64,000 bases of DNA from CAWHOW01 sp963831005 (GCA_963831005.1 CAWHOW010000016.1:1-64000), one strand, 5' to 3'; counted from the first letter of the stretch, positions 46,781 to 55,775 are shown. Translations and numbers: made by a program. Notes: generated from the sequence alone by a model not told the origin.

Positions 46781-47335
46781 ATGAAAAAAATAATCTTTGT
46801 TTTACTGATAAGCACTATTATACCTGCAGCATTGTATGCCCAAAAGTATATCTCAAAAACAGGGCATATATCTTTCTTTTCATCAGCTCCGATAGAAGAT
46901 ATTACAGCTAAGAATGATCAGGTAAGCGCCGCCCTTGATCTCTCTTCTGGTGAATTTATTTTTAAAGTTTTAATGAAATCCTTCGAATTCGCAAAAAGCA
47001 AGATGCAGGATGATTTTAATGAAGATTATGTGGAATCGGATAAATTTCCGAATGCCTCTTTCTCTGGGAAAATAATCAATATAAAAGATATTAATATTGT
47101 AAATAATAGTAATGTTGTTGTTCAGGTACAAGGCGATCTGACCATTCATGGAGTTACTAACAAAATTAAAACTAACGGAACCATTACAATAAAAGACGGT
47201 GCATTGACAGGTTATACTAAATTTACAATTCAGCTAAAGGATTATAAAATTGCTATACCACAGACTGTCATAAATAATATCGCGGAATCCATTGAAATTA
47301 CAGTTAATATCACTTTAAATAAGTTGAATAATTAA
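46781..47335 (+). CDS. YceI-family periplasmic lipid-binding protein
   Basis: 184 residues. Signal peptide MKKIIFVLLISTIIPAALYA. YceI features: SFEFAKSKMQDDFNEDYVES (metal/lipid-binding mouth), SDKFPNASFSGKI and GDLTIHGVTNKI. YceI lipocalin-like barrels bind polyisoprenoids and are stress-induced in E. coli. It follows the OB-fold gene by 6 bp and is next to the beta-barrel gene. Confidence 0.9.
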   Translation: MKKIIFVLLISTIIPAALYAQKYISKTGHISFFSSAPIEDITAKNDQVSAALDLSSGEFIFKVLMKSFEFAKSKMQDDFNEDYVESDKFPNASFSGKIINIKDINIVNNSNVVVQVQGDLTIHGVTNKIKTNGTITIKDGALTGYTKFTIQLKDYKIAIPQTVINNIAESIEITVNITLNKLNN

Positions 47336-47379
47336 ACATTACCATAAAATAATTTCCATTAAAATCATATCTCCTGCAT

Positions 47380-48252
47380 ATGTATAGAATTATATTCTTA
47401 GTTCTGGGACTAATATATTGTCCAGTGATAATGTTTTCACAAAACCTGGATAGTCTTTTGGCAGATTCATCTACTGCTAAAGAAAATGTAAAGGCAACAT
47501 TTAAAACTTCAAGAATAGTTATAGGTCAATCGGTGGAAAGTCCGCATACCGGCGATTTACTCCTTACGGTTTCTCATCACTTCGGAAATATAAATAACGG
47601 GGCTTATGAATTTTTCGGGCTTACAACATCAACAGTAAGGTTAGGATTCGACTATGGGATTACTGATAGACTCTCTGCGGCAATTGGGATATGTACATTC
47701 GAAAAAAATTTGGATGGTTGTATCAAATATAAAATATTGGCACAATCTACAGGAAAGTATGTGATGCCGGTAACGCTATCTTATTTCGGGGAAATAGATG
47801 AAACCCTTCTGAAATGGGAATATCCTGAAATAAGAAATTATTTTATTTATAAAATTTCATATGCAAATCAATTACTAATAGCCAGAAAATTCAGCAGCTC
47901 CTTATCACTACAACTCTCGCCAACATTTATTCATTACAACTTCGTACAACGCAAAATTGATCAGAATAATATATTTGCAATTGGCGCCGGAGGCAGGTTT
48001 AAAATCACCAAACGTGCATCTATTAATATCGAATACTATTATCTTTTGCCCGGGCAAACCGCCATGGATTTCAGCAACGCATTATCCCTTGGATTTGATA
48101 TTGAAACAGGAGGACATGTTTTTCAGATATTTTGCACAAATTCACAGCCATTATTTACCAGGGGATTCGTTGCCGAAACAAGTGGAAGTTGGGGAAAAGG
48201 AAACATTTCTTTTGGGTTTAATATTAACAGGATATTTGCATTTCAAGAGTAA
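47380..48252 (+). CDS. DUF5777-type outer-membrane beta-barrel protein
   Basis: 290 residues. Signal peptide to about 21 (VIMFSQ). Antiparallel barrel strands follow (TGDLLLTVSHHFGNINNGAY; TVRLGFDYGITDRLSAAI; GGRFKITKRASINIEYYYLL) ending in NINRIF, the usual DUF5777 ending. The function is unknown; it often sits next to YceI and a cytochrome in this phylum, so the four genes may form one cytochrome/lipid module. Forty-five bp after YceI. Confidence 0.8.
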   Translation: MYRIIFLVLGLIYCPVIMFSQNLDSLLADSSTAKENVKATFKTSRIVIGQSVESPHTGDLLLTVSHHFGNINNGAYEFFGLTTSTVRLGFDYGITDRLSAAIGICTFEKNLDGCIKYKILAQSTGKYVMPVTLSYFGEIDETLLKWEYPEIRNYFIYKISYANQLLIARKFSSSLSLQLSPTFIHYNFVQRKIDQNNIFAIGAGGRFKITKRASINIEYYYLLPGQTAMDFSNALSLGFDIETGGHVFQIFCTNSQPLFTRGFVAETSGSWGKGNISFGFNINRIFAFQE

Positions 48253-48371
48253 TTTCGATTCTATTTGAAACTTGTCATATCTTTTATCTTTAATATTGCA
48301 TTTCTATTTGTAGTTTCCGCATTTATTTCCCAGCATTAAACGATGCAAGTTCATATCTCATATCCCTTCCG

Positions 48372-48439
48372 ATTAATCAAATCTTAATCCAAGCTTAATT
48401 TTTTCTTAATACGATTTGCTTCTCGAGTGAATAATTTTG
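48372..48439 (+). promoter_or_regulatory. TTAAT-box promoter P5 (DHODH-like gene)
   Basis: Boxes at 48372 (ATTAAT), 48383, 48394, 48405 (CTTAAT); 21 bp to TAATTTTG (48432-48439). CDS at 48466, so the leader is only about 15-20 nt. Confidence 0.9.
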
Positions 48440-48465
48440 TTCATGAATTTTAAATCAAATATTAT

Positions 48466-49476
48466 ATGAGAAGCCTGAAAACAACTTACATGGGTATTGA
48501 AATAGATAACCCCATAGTTATTGGAGCATCAACATTAGTTACAGACCTGGATGCGCTTAAAAAAGCAGAAGAATATGGTGCTGCTGCAATAGTATATAAA
48601 TCATTATTTGAAGAACAGATTCAGCTTGAATCTTTGCAACTTCAGGAAAGATTAAATGAATTCAATGATATACATGCTGAAATGACCACCATCCATCCGC
48701 ATATTGATCATGCAGGTCCTGATGAACATTTGAATAATATCAGAAAAGCAAAGGAAAGTATAGCCATTCCGATTATTGCCAGTCTTAATGCTGTAGATAA
48801 TCTGACATGGATAAAATATTCAAAACTGTTAAGTGAAACAGGTGTGAATGGGATTGAGCTTAATTTTTACCAAGTTCCCTGGAACTTTAATAAAACAGCA
48901 AAGGCTGTCGAGGACGAGCAAGTGAATATAGTAAAAGAGATTAAAGAAAGTATATCTATTCCAGTAAGCGTAAAGCTGAGTTCAGATTACACCAACATAC
49001 TTAATTTTATTAAGAAGCTTGACAAAGCAGGCGTGGATGCATTTGTGCTGTTCAATTCATTCTTCCAGCCTGATATTGATATAATGAGCGAGAAGCACAT
49101 TAAATCTTCAAACATAAGCAATGAGGACGATTACAGGAAGTCACTCAGGTATGCAGGCTTGCTGTATGGAAATATAGGAGCTGATATATGCAGCAATCAT
49201 GGAATATTTAATGGTGAAGATGTGATTAAGATGTTGCTGTCCGGTGCATCATGCGTGCAGGTAGTAAGCACTTTATATAAAAACGGCTTAGATCATATAA
49301 AAGATATTAAGTATGAACTTGAAGATTGGATGAGCATTAAAAACTATAATACTATAGATGAATTCAGGGGCACGCTTTCGAAGATAAAGCTCGGCAGCAA
49401 TCCCTTTGTTTATAAACGGGCACAATATGTTGACCTGCTGATAAATTCAGAAGAGATATTTGCCGGAACACTCTGA
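48466..49476 (+). CDS. Dihydroorotate-dehydrogenase-like flavoprotein
   Basis: 336 residues. FMN/TIM-barrel motifs: DNPIVIGASTLVTDLDALKK, SVKLSSDYTNILNFIKKLDK and GASCVQVVSTLYKNGLDHI. It resembles the PyrD1B-like family without the pyrimidine operon context, so it may be a redox paralogue rather than the pyrimidine enzyme. It has its own promoter P5 and a hairpin at 49501-49540, so it is monocistronic. Confidence 0.85.
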   Translation: MRSLKTTYMGIEIDNPIVIGASTLVTDLDALKKAEEYGAAAIVYKSLFEEQIQLESLQLQERLNEFNDIHAEMTTIHPHIDHAGPDEHLNNIRKAKESIAIPIIASLNAVDNLTWIKYSKLLSETGVNGIELNFYQVPWNFNKTAKAVEDEQVNIVKEIKESISIPVSVKLSSDYTNILNFIKKLDKAGVDAFVLFNSFFQPDIDIMSEKHIKSSNISNEDDYRKSLRYAGLLYGNIGADICSNHGIFNGEDVIKMLLSGASCVQVVSTLYKNGLDHIKDIKYELEDWMSIKNYNTIDEFRGTLSKIKLGSNPFVYKRAQYVDLLINSEEIFAGTL

Positions 49477-49500
49477 TATTTTACATTACTTAGTGGATTA

Positions 49501-49540
49501 ATTGGGATTATGGCTTTTATATATTCGCCTTAATCCCATT
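49501..49540 (+). terminator. Weak terminator after the DHODH-like gene
   Basis: GGGATTATGGC / GCCTTAATCCC with one mismatch, followed by ATTTGATCTCACTTT. Confidence 0.55.
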
Positions 49541-49675
49541 TGATCTCACTTTATAATTTCCTAATAAGCAATTGCAAAATAGCACATTGAGTTTCTGAAA
49601 AAGGGACATGTCAGATTAAACCCGTTTAATAAATTTTTCCCCATACCTTATTCTATACACTTTTAGAAGCTTAAG

Positions 49676-49743
49676 TTTAATTGTTTTTTAATGCTATCTT
49701 AATGTTGATTTAATTTATTAATATTATTTAGCAGGTAATTTTG
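49676..49743 (+). promoter_or_regulatory. TTAAT-box promoter P6 (YtxH operon)
   Basis: Boxes at 49676, 49687 (TTTAAT), 49698 (CTTAAT), 49709 (TTTAAT); 21 bp to TAATTTTG (49736-49743). CDS at 49817. Confidence 0.9.
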
Positions 49744-49816
49744 TTCTTATAATTTCTTTAATGAAATTACAAATATTATATAATAAAATAAAAAAGTTTA
49801 ACTTAAAATTTACACA

Positions 49817-50065
49817 ATGAACACAACAGGAAAAGTACTGGTAGGTATTCTGGCAGGCGCTGCTGCCGGAGCTATTTTAGGTGTGCTGTTTGCTCCCGAT
49901 AAAGGTTCCGAAACCCGTAAAAAAATAGCAACAAAAACTAAAGATATCAAAGACGATGTAAAAGGAAAATTCACTGATTTTCTTGAAAACGTTAAAGAGA
50001 AATTTGATACCAAAGACGGACATAACCATGGTCACAAAGAAAAAGCAAGAGAGGAAGTGGCATAA
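49817..50065 (+). CDS. YtxH-domain small membrane protein
   Basis: 82 residues. Membrane segment about 6-28 (VLVGILAGAAAGAILGVLFA), then PDKGSETRKKIATK, the YtxH signature. YtxH proteins belong to general-stress operons in many bacteria. The C-terminal tail is His/Lys rich (GHNHGHKEK). First gene of a three-gene set that resembles the E. coli yqjD-yqjE-yqjK order. Confidence 0.85.
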   Translation: MNTTGKVLVGILAGAAAGAILGVLFAPDKGSETRKKIATKTKDIKDDVKGKFTDFLENVKEKFDTKDGHNHGHKEKAREEVA

Positions 50066-50129
50066 TATGTACAAGTCAAATAAAACAGGATTTATTATAC
50101 CGGGTTATTCCCTATGACAAATCAGAGCT

Positions 50130-50468
50130 ATGGAAGATAAGTCAAATCTGGCAGAAACTCTTTTCGAAAGAACAGAAGAATATGTGAAAACAAGTTTTGA
50201 ACTATTAAAGCTTAAAGTTCTTGAAAAAATTTCAGATATAGTTTCTTCGGTTATTTCGCGTTTGATACTGACCATTTTTATAGTTTTATGTTTACTTATG
50301 CTGAGTATTGGAGTTTCTTTATGGCTTGGAGAAATGCTAAACAAAATCTATTATGGTTTTTTTATCGTTGCAGCTTTTTATGCTGTCGCAGGGATTATAA
50401 TTCATTTTATTATTTACAACAGCATTAAAAAGCGTATCATTAACTCCATTATAAAAAATGCGCTTTAA
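50130..50468 (+). CDS. Holin-X / YqjE-like membrane protein
   Basis: 112 residues, two transmembrane segments (about 42-65 LILTIFIVLCLLMLSIGV; about 72-95 YYGFFIVAAFYAVAGIIIHF) after an N-terminal amphipathic helix (VKTSFELLKLKVLEKISDIV). This matches the phage-holin superfamily III/YqjE fold, a stress-operon membrane protein. The stop overlaps the next start (ATG at 50468). Confidence 0.75.
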   Translation: MEDKSNLAETLFERTEEYVKTSFELLKLKVLEKISDIVSSVISRLILTIFIVLCLLMLSIGVSLWLGEMLNKIYYGFFIVAAFYAVAGIIIHFIIYNSIKKRIINSIIKNAL

Positions 50469-50866
50469 TGATTATGAAAAAAATTACTTCCGGCACCGAG
50501 TTAAGAAACGTAATACTTCAACTGGAGAACAGAAAGGTAATGCAGGAACAATTACTTAAAAAGCAGTTCCATGCTACCTATAAAAGCCTTACTCTGATAA
50601 ATTTATTCAAAAGTGCCTTCATGGAAGCATTTGCATCAAAGGAAACACATAATAATATTATTGATGCTGTTGCAAAATTAACTGCTGATTTTCTTTCAAA
50701 TAAAATCATAAAAGGAACATCTGAAAGTGAATTGAAAAAACAATTAAGAAAACTTTTGCAATACGGAATTGCGTCAGTTGTGGAGAAAAATTCAGATATC
50801 ATTCAAATCATAGGAGAAAGTTTCCTAAAAAGCTTTTTCATTAATAAGAAAAATGAAGAAACATAG
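50468..50866 (+). CDS. Uncharacterised helical protein of the YtxH/holin set
   Basis: 132 residues, no signal peptide, mostly amphipathic helix (QKQLLKKQFHATYKSLT type) with a NIIDAVAKLTADFLSNKII segment. By position it corresponds to E. coli YqjK, but I see no sequence evidence. It overlaps the holin stop by one base and is the last gene of the P6 transcript. Confidence 0.55.
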   Translation: MIMKKITSGTELRNVILQLENRKVMQEQLLKKQFHATYKSLTLINLFKSAFMEAFASKETHNNIIDAVAKLTADFLSNKIIKGTSESELKKQLRKLLQYGIASVVEKNSDIIQIIGESFLKSFFINKKNEET

Positions 50867-50956
50867 TATATTGAGCTATGATAAATAGTGTCATTGATTG
50901 CATTTATGAACATATAATTATAGGTATTTCGCACAAAACAATAAACTTAGATTATC

Positions 50957-51889
50957 ATGAAATCATTAGTTGCAACGCAATACGGGGGACTTGAATACCT
51001 GAAGTTAATTGAAAAAGAAAAACCCGTTCCAAGTGAAGGTGAAGTACTAGTAAAAATAAAAGCGGCAAGCGTAAACCCTGTTGACTGGAAATTGCTTTCA
51101 GGAAACAGAGGCGGAAGCATTCCAGCTTTTTTCCCTTATATTATTGGGTGGGATATGTCGGGTATTGTTGAAGAAAGAGGTCATTCTGCCAGGAGATTTG
51201 ATATTGGCGACAGTATATATGGATATATTCGCAGACCGGAATTAAAGAATGGGACTTTTACAGAATACATTTCTGTTCCCGAAAGTTATTTAAGTAAAGC
51301 TCCAGAAATGATTCCTCTAAAAGATGCATCGGCTGTTCCTCTTGCAGGATTGACTGCTTACCAGGGATTAACTACAATTGGGCATCTGCAAAGCGGGGAA
51401 GTAATCATGATATTAGGCGCATCAGGTGGTGTAGGTAGTTTTGCTGTACAGATTGCAAAGAATCTTGGTGCAAAAGTTATAGCTGTAACAAGTACGTCTA
51501 ATCTTGGGTATGTGATAAATATGGGAGCAGACGCCTGGCTTGATTATACTGATTCAACATGGGTAAGCAAAGCGGTATGCACTCCTCCTGATTTTATTTT
51601 TGACTGTGTTGCAGGCGAAATATTGGACAGAGGAGTAAGGTCATTAAAAAAAGGCGGAAGAGTTATCTCTACTACTCTCAAGAGCTATCCTGACGAAACT
51701 ATTAATTTCAAGGGAATGTTTGTAGAACCTCATTCGCGCAATCTCGAACTTTTGACTGAATGGATTGATCAGGGAAAGTTGAAACCTAATGTATCTAAAT
51801 ATTTTACATTGGATAATGCAATTGAGGCGTTAAAACTGAATCATGAGGGCAAGACAAGAGGTAAGATTGTAATAACCATAAATGATTAA
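50957..51889 (+). CDS. Zinc-free MDR oxidoreductase (quinone reductase-like)
   Basis: 310 residues. NADPH motif GASGGVGSFAVQIAKNLGAK; N-terminal GroES fold with KIKAASVNPVDWKLLSGNRG. It lacks the structural zinc cysteines, so it fits the quinone-oxidoreductase/enoyl-reductase branch. It probably detoxifies electrophilic quinones and enals. Ninety bp after the YtxH set, without its own TTAAT array. Confidence 0.88.
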   Translation: MKSLVATQYGGLEYLKLIEKEKPVPSEGEVLVKIKAASVNPVDWKLLSGNRGGSIPAFFPYIIGWDMSGIVEERGHSARRFDIGDSIYGYIRRPELKNGTFTEYISVPESYLSKAPEMIPLKDASAVPLAGLTAYQGLTTIGHLQSGEVIMILGASGGVGSFAVQIAKNLGAKVIAVTSTSNLGYVINMGADAWLDYTDSTWVSKAVCTPPDFIFDCVAGEILDRGVRSLKKGGRVISTTLKSYPDETINFKGMFVEPHSRNLELLTEWIDQGKLKPNVSKYFTLDNAIEALKLNHEGKTRGKIVITIND

Positions 51890-52027
51890 AAACACCTGAA
51901 ATGATCAAAAAACCTAATTTTGATATATTAAAGTTTAAACAATAACATTCAACAAATTTCCACTATTTAAATTTCCATTCTCTTCTTAATATCAATTGGT
52001 ATTGAATCTTAAAACACAATATCAAAA

Positions 52028-52095
52028 GTTAATCAAATCTTAATCTGACTTTAATTTCTTCTTAATTCATTATGCTTCATATAGAAATACATTTG
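52028..52095 (+). promoter_or_regulatory. TTAAT-box promoter P7 (superoxide dismutases)
   Basis: Boxes at 52028 (GTTAAT), 52039 (CTTAAT), 52050 (TTTAAT), 52061 (CTTAAT); 21 bp to TACATTTG (52088-52095). CDS at 52115, a leader of about 15 nt. Confidence 0.9.
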
Positions 52096-52114
52096 TAACC
52101 TAAATCTTTAGCAA

Positions 52115-52672
52115 ATGAGAAGAAAAATAAATATACAATCAATAATCATTGCAGTTACCATTTTAATTGCTTCGTTTATTATAAGCAGCTTTATATCCTC
52201 CAATTCAACTTCTTCGCAGGGAAACATAAAAAAGGTCAAATGTGTTTTGTATCCAACTCAGGGAAATAAAGTAAGCGGGATAATCAATTTTATTGCAACT
52301 GATAGCGGAATCAAGGTAACAGGAAATATACAAGGTCTTAGCAAAGGAAAGCATGGCATACATATTCATGAATGTGGCGATTGCAGTGCTGCTGATGGTT
52401 CATCTGCAGGCGGACATTTCAACCCCATGGGGAAGAATCACGGTGGACCAATGGACATGAACAGGCATGAAGGCGATATGGGAAACTTGATAGCTGATGA
52501 TTCAGGAAAGGCCCATATTGATTATTATGACAAGATGTTATCATTTGAAGGGGATAACTCTATTATAGGCAGGTCTGTCATTATACATAAAGGGGAAGAC
52601 GATTTTAAAACACAGCCTACAGGTAATTCAGGCGCTCGTGTCGCCTGTGGAGTAATTGGAATTAGTAAATAA
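52115..52672 (+). CDS. sodC: Cu/Zn superoxide dismutase
   Basis: 185 residues. An N-terminal anchor/signal (IIIAVTILIASFIISSFISS). Copper and zinc ligands in HGIHIHECGDCSAADGSSAG, GGHFNPMGKNHGGPMDMNRH and DMGNL, plus the disulfide cysteine in RVACGVIGIS. The methionine-rich loop GGPMDMNRHEGD is an extra. It dismutates periplasmic superoxide. Followed 42 bp later by Fe/Mn SOD under the same promoter. Confidence 0.93.
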   Translation: MRRKINIQSIIIAVTILIASFIISSFISSNSTSSQGNIKKVKCVLYPTQGNKVSGIINFIATDSGIKVTGNIQGLSKGKHGIHIHECGDCSAADGSSAGGHFNPMGKNHGGPMDMNRHEGDMGNLIADDSGKAHIDYYDKMLSFEGDNSIIGRSVIIHKGEDDFKTQPTGNSGARVACGVIGISK

Positions 52673-52714
52673 TATTTATAACTAAGTAAATTAATAACAT
52701 AAAAAAATACGACT

Positions 52715-53296
52715 ATGAAATTTGAATTGCCAAAATTGCCTTATGAAATGGATGCACTAGAGCCTTTTATTTCGAAAAGAACTCTTGAATTTCATTATGG
52801 AAAACATCATCAAACCTACGTTACTAACTTGAATAATTTGGTTATTGAATCTAAATTTGAAAATGCTGATCTTGAAACTATTATTAAAAGCGCTGAAGGG
52901 GCTCTTTTCAATAATGCTGCACAGGTATGGAACCATACTTTCTTTTTTATGAGTTTGAAAAAAGATGAAAAATGCGTACCACAGGATAAGCTGGCGGAAT
53001 CGTTGCAAAAAAGCTTTGGGACTTATGCCGATTTTAAAGACGCTTTCACTAAAGCATCATTGGGTTTGTTTGGTTCAGGATGGGTATGGCTCGTGAAAAA
53101 TCAGAACGGGTTACTTGAAATTATCCAGGAAAACAATGCAGGTAACCCTCTTCGTAAAGGTTTAATGCCTATCCTTACCTGCGATGTCTGGGAACATTCA
53201 TATTATCTAGATTATCAAAACAAGCGAGCCGATTATATCAATGCATTTTGGAGCCTCATCAACTGGAAAATGATTGAAGAAAGATTTCTGAACTAA
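52715..53296 (+). CDS. sodB: Fe/Mn superoxide dismutase
   Basis: 193 residues. Metal ligands His27 (LEFHYGKHHQTY), His74 (WNHTFFF), Asp157 and His161 (CDVWEHSYYLDY). The sequence is of the iron type by the GLFGSGWVWLV region, though metal choice cannot be fixed from sequence. Cytoplasmic partner of the CuZn enzyme in one transcript. Confidence 0.95.
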   Translation: MKFELPKLPYEMDALEPFISKRTLEFHYGKHHQTYVTNLNNLVIESKFENADLETIIKSAEGALFNNAAQVWNHTFFFMSLKKDEKCVPQDKLAESLQKSFGTYADFKDAFTKASLGLFGSGWVWLVKNQNGLLEIIQENNAGNPLRKGLMPILTCDVWEHSYYLDYQNKRADYINAFWSLINWKMIEERFLN

Positions 53297-53323
53297 TTTT
53301 TAACTAACCTAATAACTATAATC

Positions 53324-53734
53324 ATGGAACAAAAACAACTTAAAAGAAAAGTAACGCTGGCAGAACCTACGTTTGAAGAAAACACTTCTTTTGAAACAAT
53401 TAAAAAAGGAAGTATTCATGGTAAACTTAAAAATGGGTTTCTTGCACAAAATGCAGGCTCTATAATAGTCGACAACCAGCAGGCCGTAGCAGGGAAGATT
53501 CCAGGTATAAGAAACATCTGGCTGACATCAAATAATGATTGCACCACAAACAACTTCACTGTGCATATAAGGGGATACTGTCCTAAAGGAAAAGAAAACA
53601 TGCAGCTTACATTTTTCGATGAAGCATGGAATGTTCATGAATTAAAAATTTACCCATATAAAGAAGAACAAATACACCTGTTGCATTACAACAGTAATTA
53701 TGGGAATATTGTAAGTATAGCATGGAACTTTTAA
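53324..53734 (+). CDS. Uncharacterised small beta-rich protein between SOD and stress genes
   Basis: 136 residues, no signal peptide. Strands KLKNGFLAQNAGSIIVDNQQ, NNFTVHIRGYCPKG and MQLTFFDEAWNVHELKIYPY suggest a single beta-sandwich. I do not recognise the family. It is 27 bp after the SOD gene and 45 bp before the next, so it belongs to the SOD transcript. Confidence 0.6.
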   Translation: MEQKQLKRKVTLAEPTFEENTSFETIKKGSIHGKLKNGFLAQNAGSIIVDNQQAVAGKIPGIRNIWLTSNNDCTTNNFTVHIRGYCPKGKENMQLTFFDEAWNVHELKIYPYKEEQIHLLHYNSNYGNIVSIAWNF

Positions 53735-53779
53735 AATGGGAATTATAAAGATCAATCCTAATCCTTAACAAAAAATCTT

Positions 53780-54262
53780 ATGAAATCAACTGTAGCTATT
53801 TATGATTCGCATTGGACATCGCTTGATGCCGTTGAAATGTTAAAAAGTAAAAGTTACCCCGTTAATCAATTATCAATAATGGGACAGGCAAAAATTGCAG
53901 ATAACCCGGCACGTAAAAAATCAAAGAAACCATTGAAAAAAGTAAATGAAGGAATAATACTAGGTTCAACCCTGGGAGTATTACCCGGAGTGGGTATTTT
54001 CTCTGTCCCCGGATTCGGGTATATTTTCGGAGCAGGAGCTATTAAAAAAGAGCTTGCAGGTTATGTTATCGGTTTTATTGGCGACGGGATAATTTCAATT
54101 TTTAAAAAGATCGGAATTAATAATGATAAAATTAATATGTACAGCAAGTATCTTAAGGAAGGGAATTTTCTGGTAATAGCACAGGGAAATGATGAAGAAG
54201 TGAAGAAAGCTAAAGAGATATTAAGCGGGAGCGGAAAAAATATTGATGTAAGTATTAATTAA
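53780..54262 (+). CDS. General-stress-protein-17M-like membrane-associated protein
   Basis: 160 residues. The N-part (MKSTVAIYDSHWTSLDAVEM LKSKSY) resembles the GSP17M ferredoxin-like domain. The middle is a glycine-rich hydrophobic stretch (EGIILGSTLGVLPGVGIF) that probably embeds in the membrane. The C-part (KINMYSKYLKEGNFLVIAQG) closes the fold. It looks like a general stress protein of the heat-induced family. Same SOD transcript. Confidence 0.65.
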   Translation: MKSTVAIYDSHWTSLDAVEMLKSKSYPVNQLSIMGQAKIADNPARKKSKKPLKKVNEGIILGSTLGVLPGVGIFSVPGFGYIFGAGAIKKELAGYVIGFIGDGIISIFKKIGINNDKINMYSKYLKEGNFLVIAQGNDEEVKKAKEILSGSGKNIDVSIN

Positions 54263-54343
54263 AAAAGAGATTGCATTTTACCTGCCATTATACTGAAATA
54301 CCAAGCAAGTACAAATAACCTATAACAATAATAAGCAAATTTC

Positions 54344-54745
54344 ATGTTCCTGTCAAAATACGAAAACCAGATTTATGCTATTCTACGTATAGTAGCGGGA
54401 TTTCTTTTTTTCTGGCATGGTTCGCAGAAACTTTTCGGCTTCCCTTCCGGGCACGAAACACCGCTATACATAATAGCTATTGCCGGAACAATTGAATTTA
54501 TGGGCGGTATCCTTGTCATGATCGGGTTATTCACACGTTGGGCAGCATTTATTTCCAGCGGCGAAATGGCTTATGCTTACTGGTCAATTCATGGAACGAT
54601 GGCAGCATTGCCGATAATGAATCATGGCGAACTGGCTTTGCTTTATTGTTTCCTCTTTTTGTATATTTCAACAAAAGGATCTGGGGTTTTTGGCATTGAT
54701 TATTACAGGGAAGAAAAAAAACGTAATGATTTTAAAATTAAATGA
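54344..54745 (+). CDS. DoxX-family membrane protein
   Basis: 133 residues, four transmembrane helices. Family motifs: AILRIVAGFLFFWHGSQKLF, EFMGGILVMIGLFTRWAAFI, SIHGTMAALPIMNHGELALL. DoxX-type proteins relate to thiosulfate and oxidative metabolism; substrate unknown. Probably the last gene of the P7 transcript. Confidence 0.85.
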   Translation: MFLSKYENQIYAILRIVAGFLFFWHGSQKLFGFPSGHETPLYIIAIAGTIEFMGGILVMIGLFTRWAAFISSGEMAYAYWSIHGTMAALPIMNHGELALLYCFLFLYISTKGSGVFGIDYYREEKKRNDFKIK

Positions 54746-54936
54746 AGTATCTTGGAGAGCACATAGAAACAGATATTTTATTAAATAATCAATGTTTATC
54801 TGAAACTTCATTAACTATAGCAAATGATGAAACTAATAATGATAACATTTCACAGTTTGAATAATTGAAATCATATAAATTATTTATATCTGATATTATT
54901 TACTGAAAAGAGGTCGGGTATAAATTGTTAATTCTT

Positions 54937-55287
54937 GAAGGCAATCCATATCTTTTGCCCAATTCGGGAAATTCTTCTTGCAACATTCCCGACGTACGAA
55001 CCTTTAATCTCTTTACCCAATACTTATACTCATAGATGGTGGATACTCTATATGCACATGTTATGATCCTTGCTTACAACTCCTTTTAATATTTGCACGT
55101 TTTCCGAATTACACATTTGGATCAACAAATCCTTACATCTTAACCGAATATCCCCCTTCAATACATGATAACGATATTTGGTTACCCAAACTATATGAGC
55201 ATTCATTTTACTTACAGTATGTGAACTCCTACGATAGTCTTCCAAACATAAAACTAATAATTTTACAGAAACTAAAAGTTGCCGCAA
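54937..55287 (-). pseudogene. IS200/IS605-family TnpA remnant
   Basis: Minus strand reads SSHTVSKMNAHIVWVTKYRY HVL and continues ILKGVVSKDH, the HUH transposase start. The family His/Tyr region is broken by frameshifts: after KDH the next frame gives HIEYPPSMS and then KRLKVRTSGMLQEEFPELGK RYGLP. The rest is missing. Decayed insertion between the DoxX gene and the ACP gene. Confidence 0.75.
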
Positions 55288-55394
55288 TAAAATTGCGGGG
55301 ATTTAACCATTAACTAAAACATTAAAACCTGAATATTTGAACTAACGAATTAAAAATAATGTAGACGGCCCCAACAATAATCCATAAAGAGAAA

Positions 55395-55661
55395 ATGACA
55401 AAAAAGGAAATAGCTGAAAAAGTAATATCAAACATCAGCAATAAATTTGATGTTCCCAAAACCGCCCTGACACTCGATTCATCACACGACAGTGTAGGAG
55501 TTGAATCACTGGATACAGTTGAAATTATTGTTGACACTGAAAAAGAATTTAATATAGATATTCCCGACAACAGGCTTTTGATGTTACAATCTGTAGGGAT
55601 ACTTGTTGATTATGTTGACGAATCAATAAGTAAAAGGAAAAGAAGTATAAAAACATTCTAA
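55395..55661 (+). CDS. Acyl-carrier-protein-like protein
   Basis: 88 residues. The ACP helix-2 motif is GVESLDTVEIIVDTEKEFNI. The serine for phosphopantetheine (Ser38) is preceded by Glu instead of the usual Asp (DSL), a conservative change. The C-terminus is a lysine/arginine-rich tail (SKRKRSIKTF) not found in AcpP. It is probably a specialised ACP rather than the fatty-acid AcpP, which normally sits next to fabF. No synthase is adjacent. Confidence 0.7.
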   Translation: MTKKEIAEKVISNISNKFDVPKTALTLDSSHDSVGVESLDTVEIIVDTEKEFNIDIPDNRLLMLQSVGILVDYVDESISKRKRSIKTF

Positions 55662-55775
55662 ATGAAAGTGATGAAAAAGGAACATATGAAAATCAATGCC
55701 GATAAAATTTGGAAAAGACTGCAATATAATTTAACCGATACTAATATTAATAAACAAAAAGAGAGTTTGAATTAA
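55662..55775 (+). CDS. Small ORF (37 residues) after the ACP gene
   Basis: ATG 55662 begins directly after the ACP stop (MKVMKKEHMKINADKIWKRL); a short basic helix. Could be translated with the ACP or be incidental. Confidence 0.3.
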   Translation: MKVMKKEHMKINADKIWKRLQYNLTDTNINKQKESLN

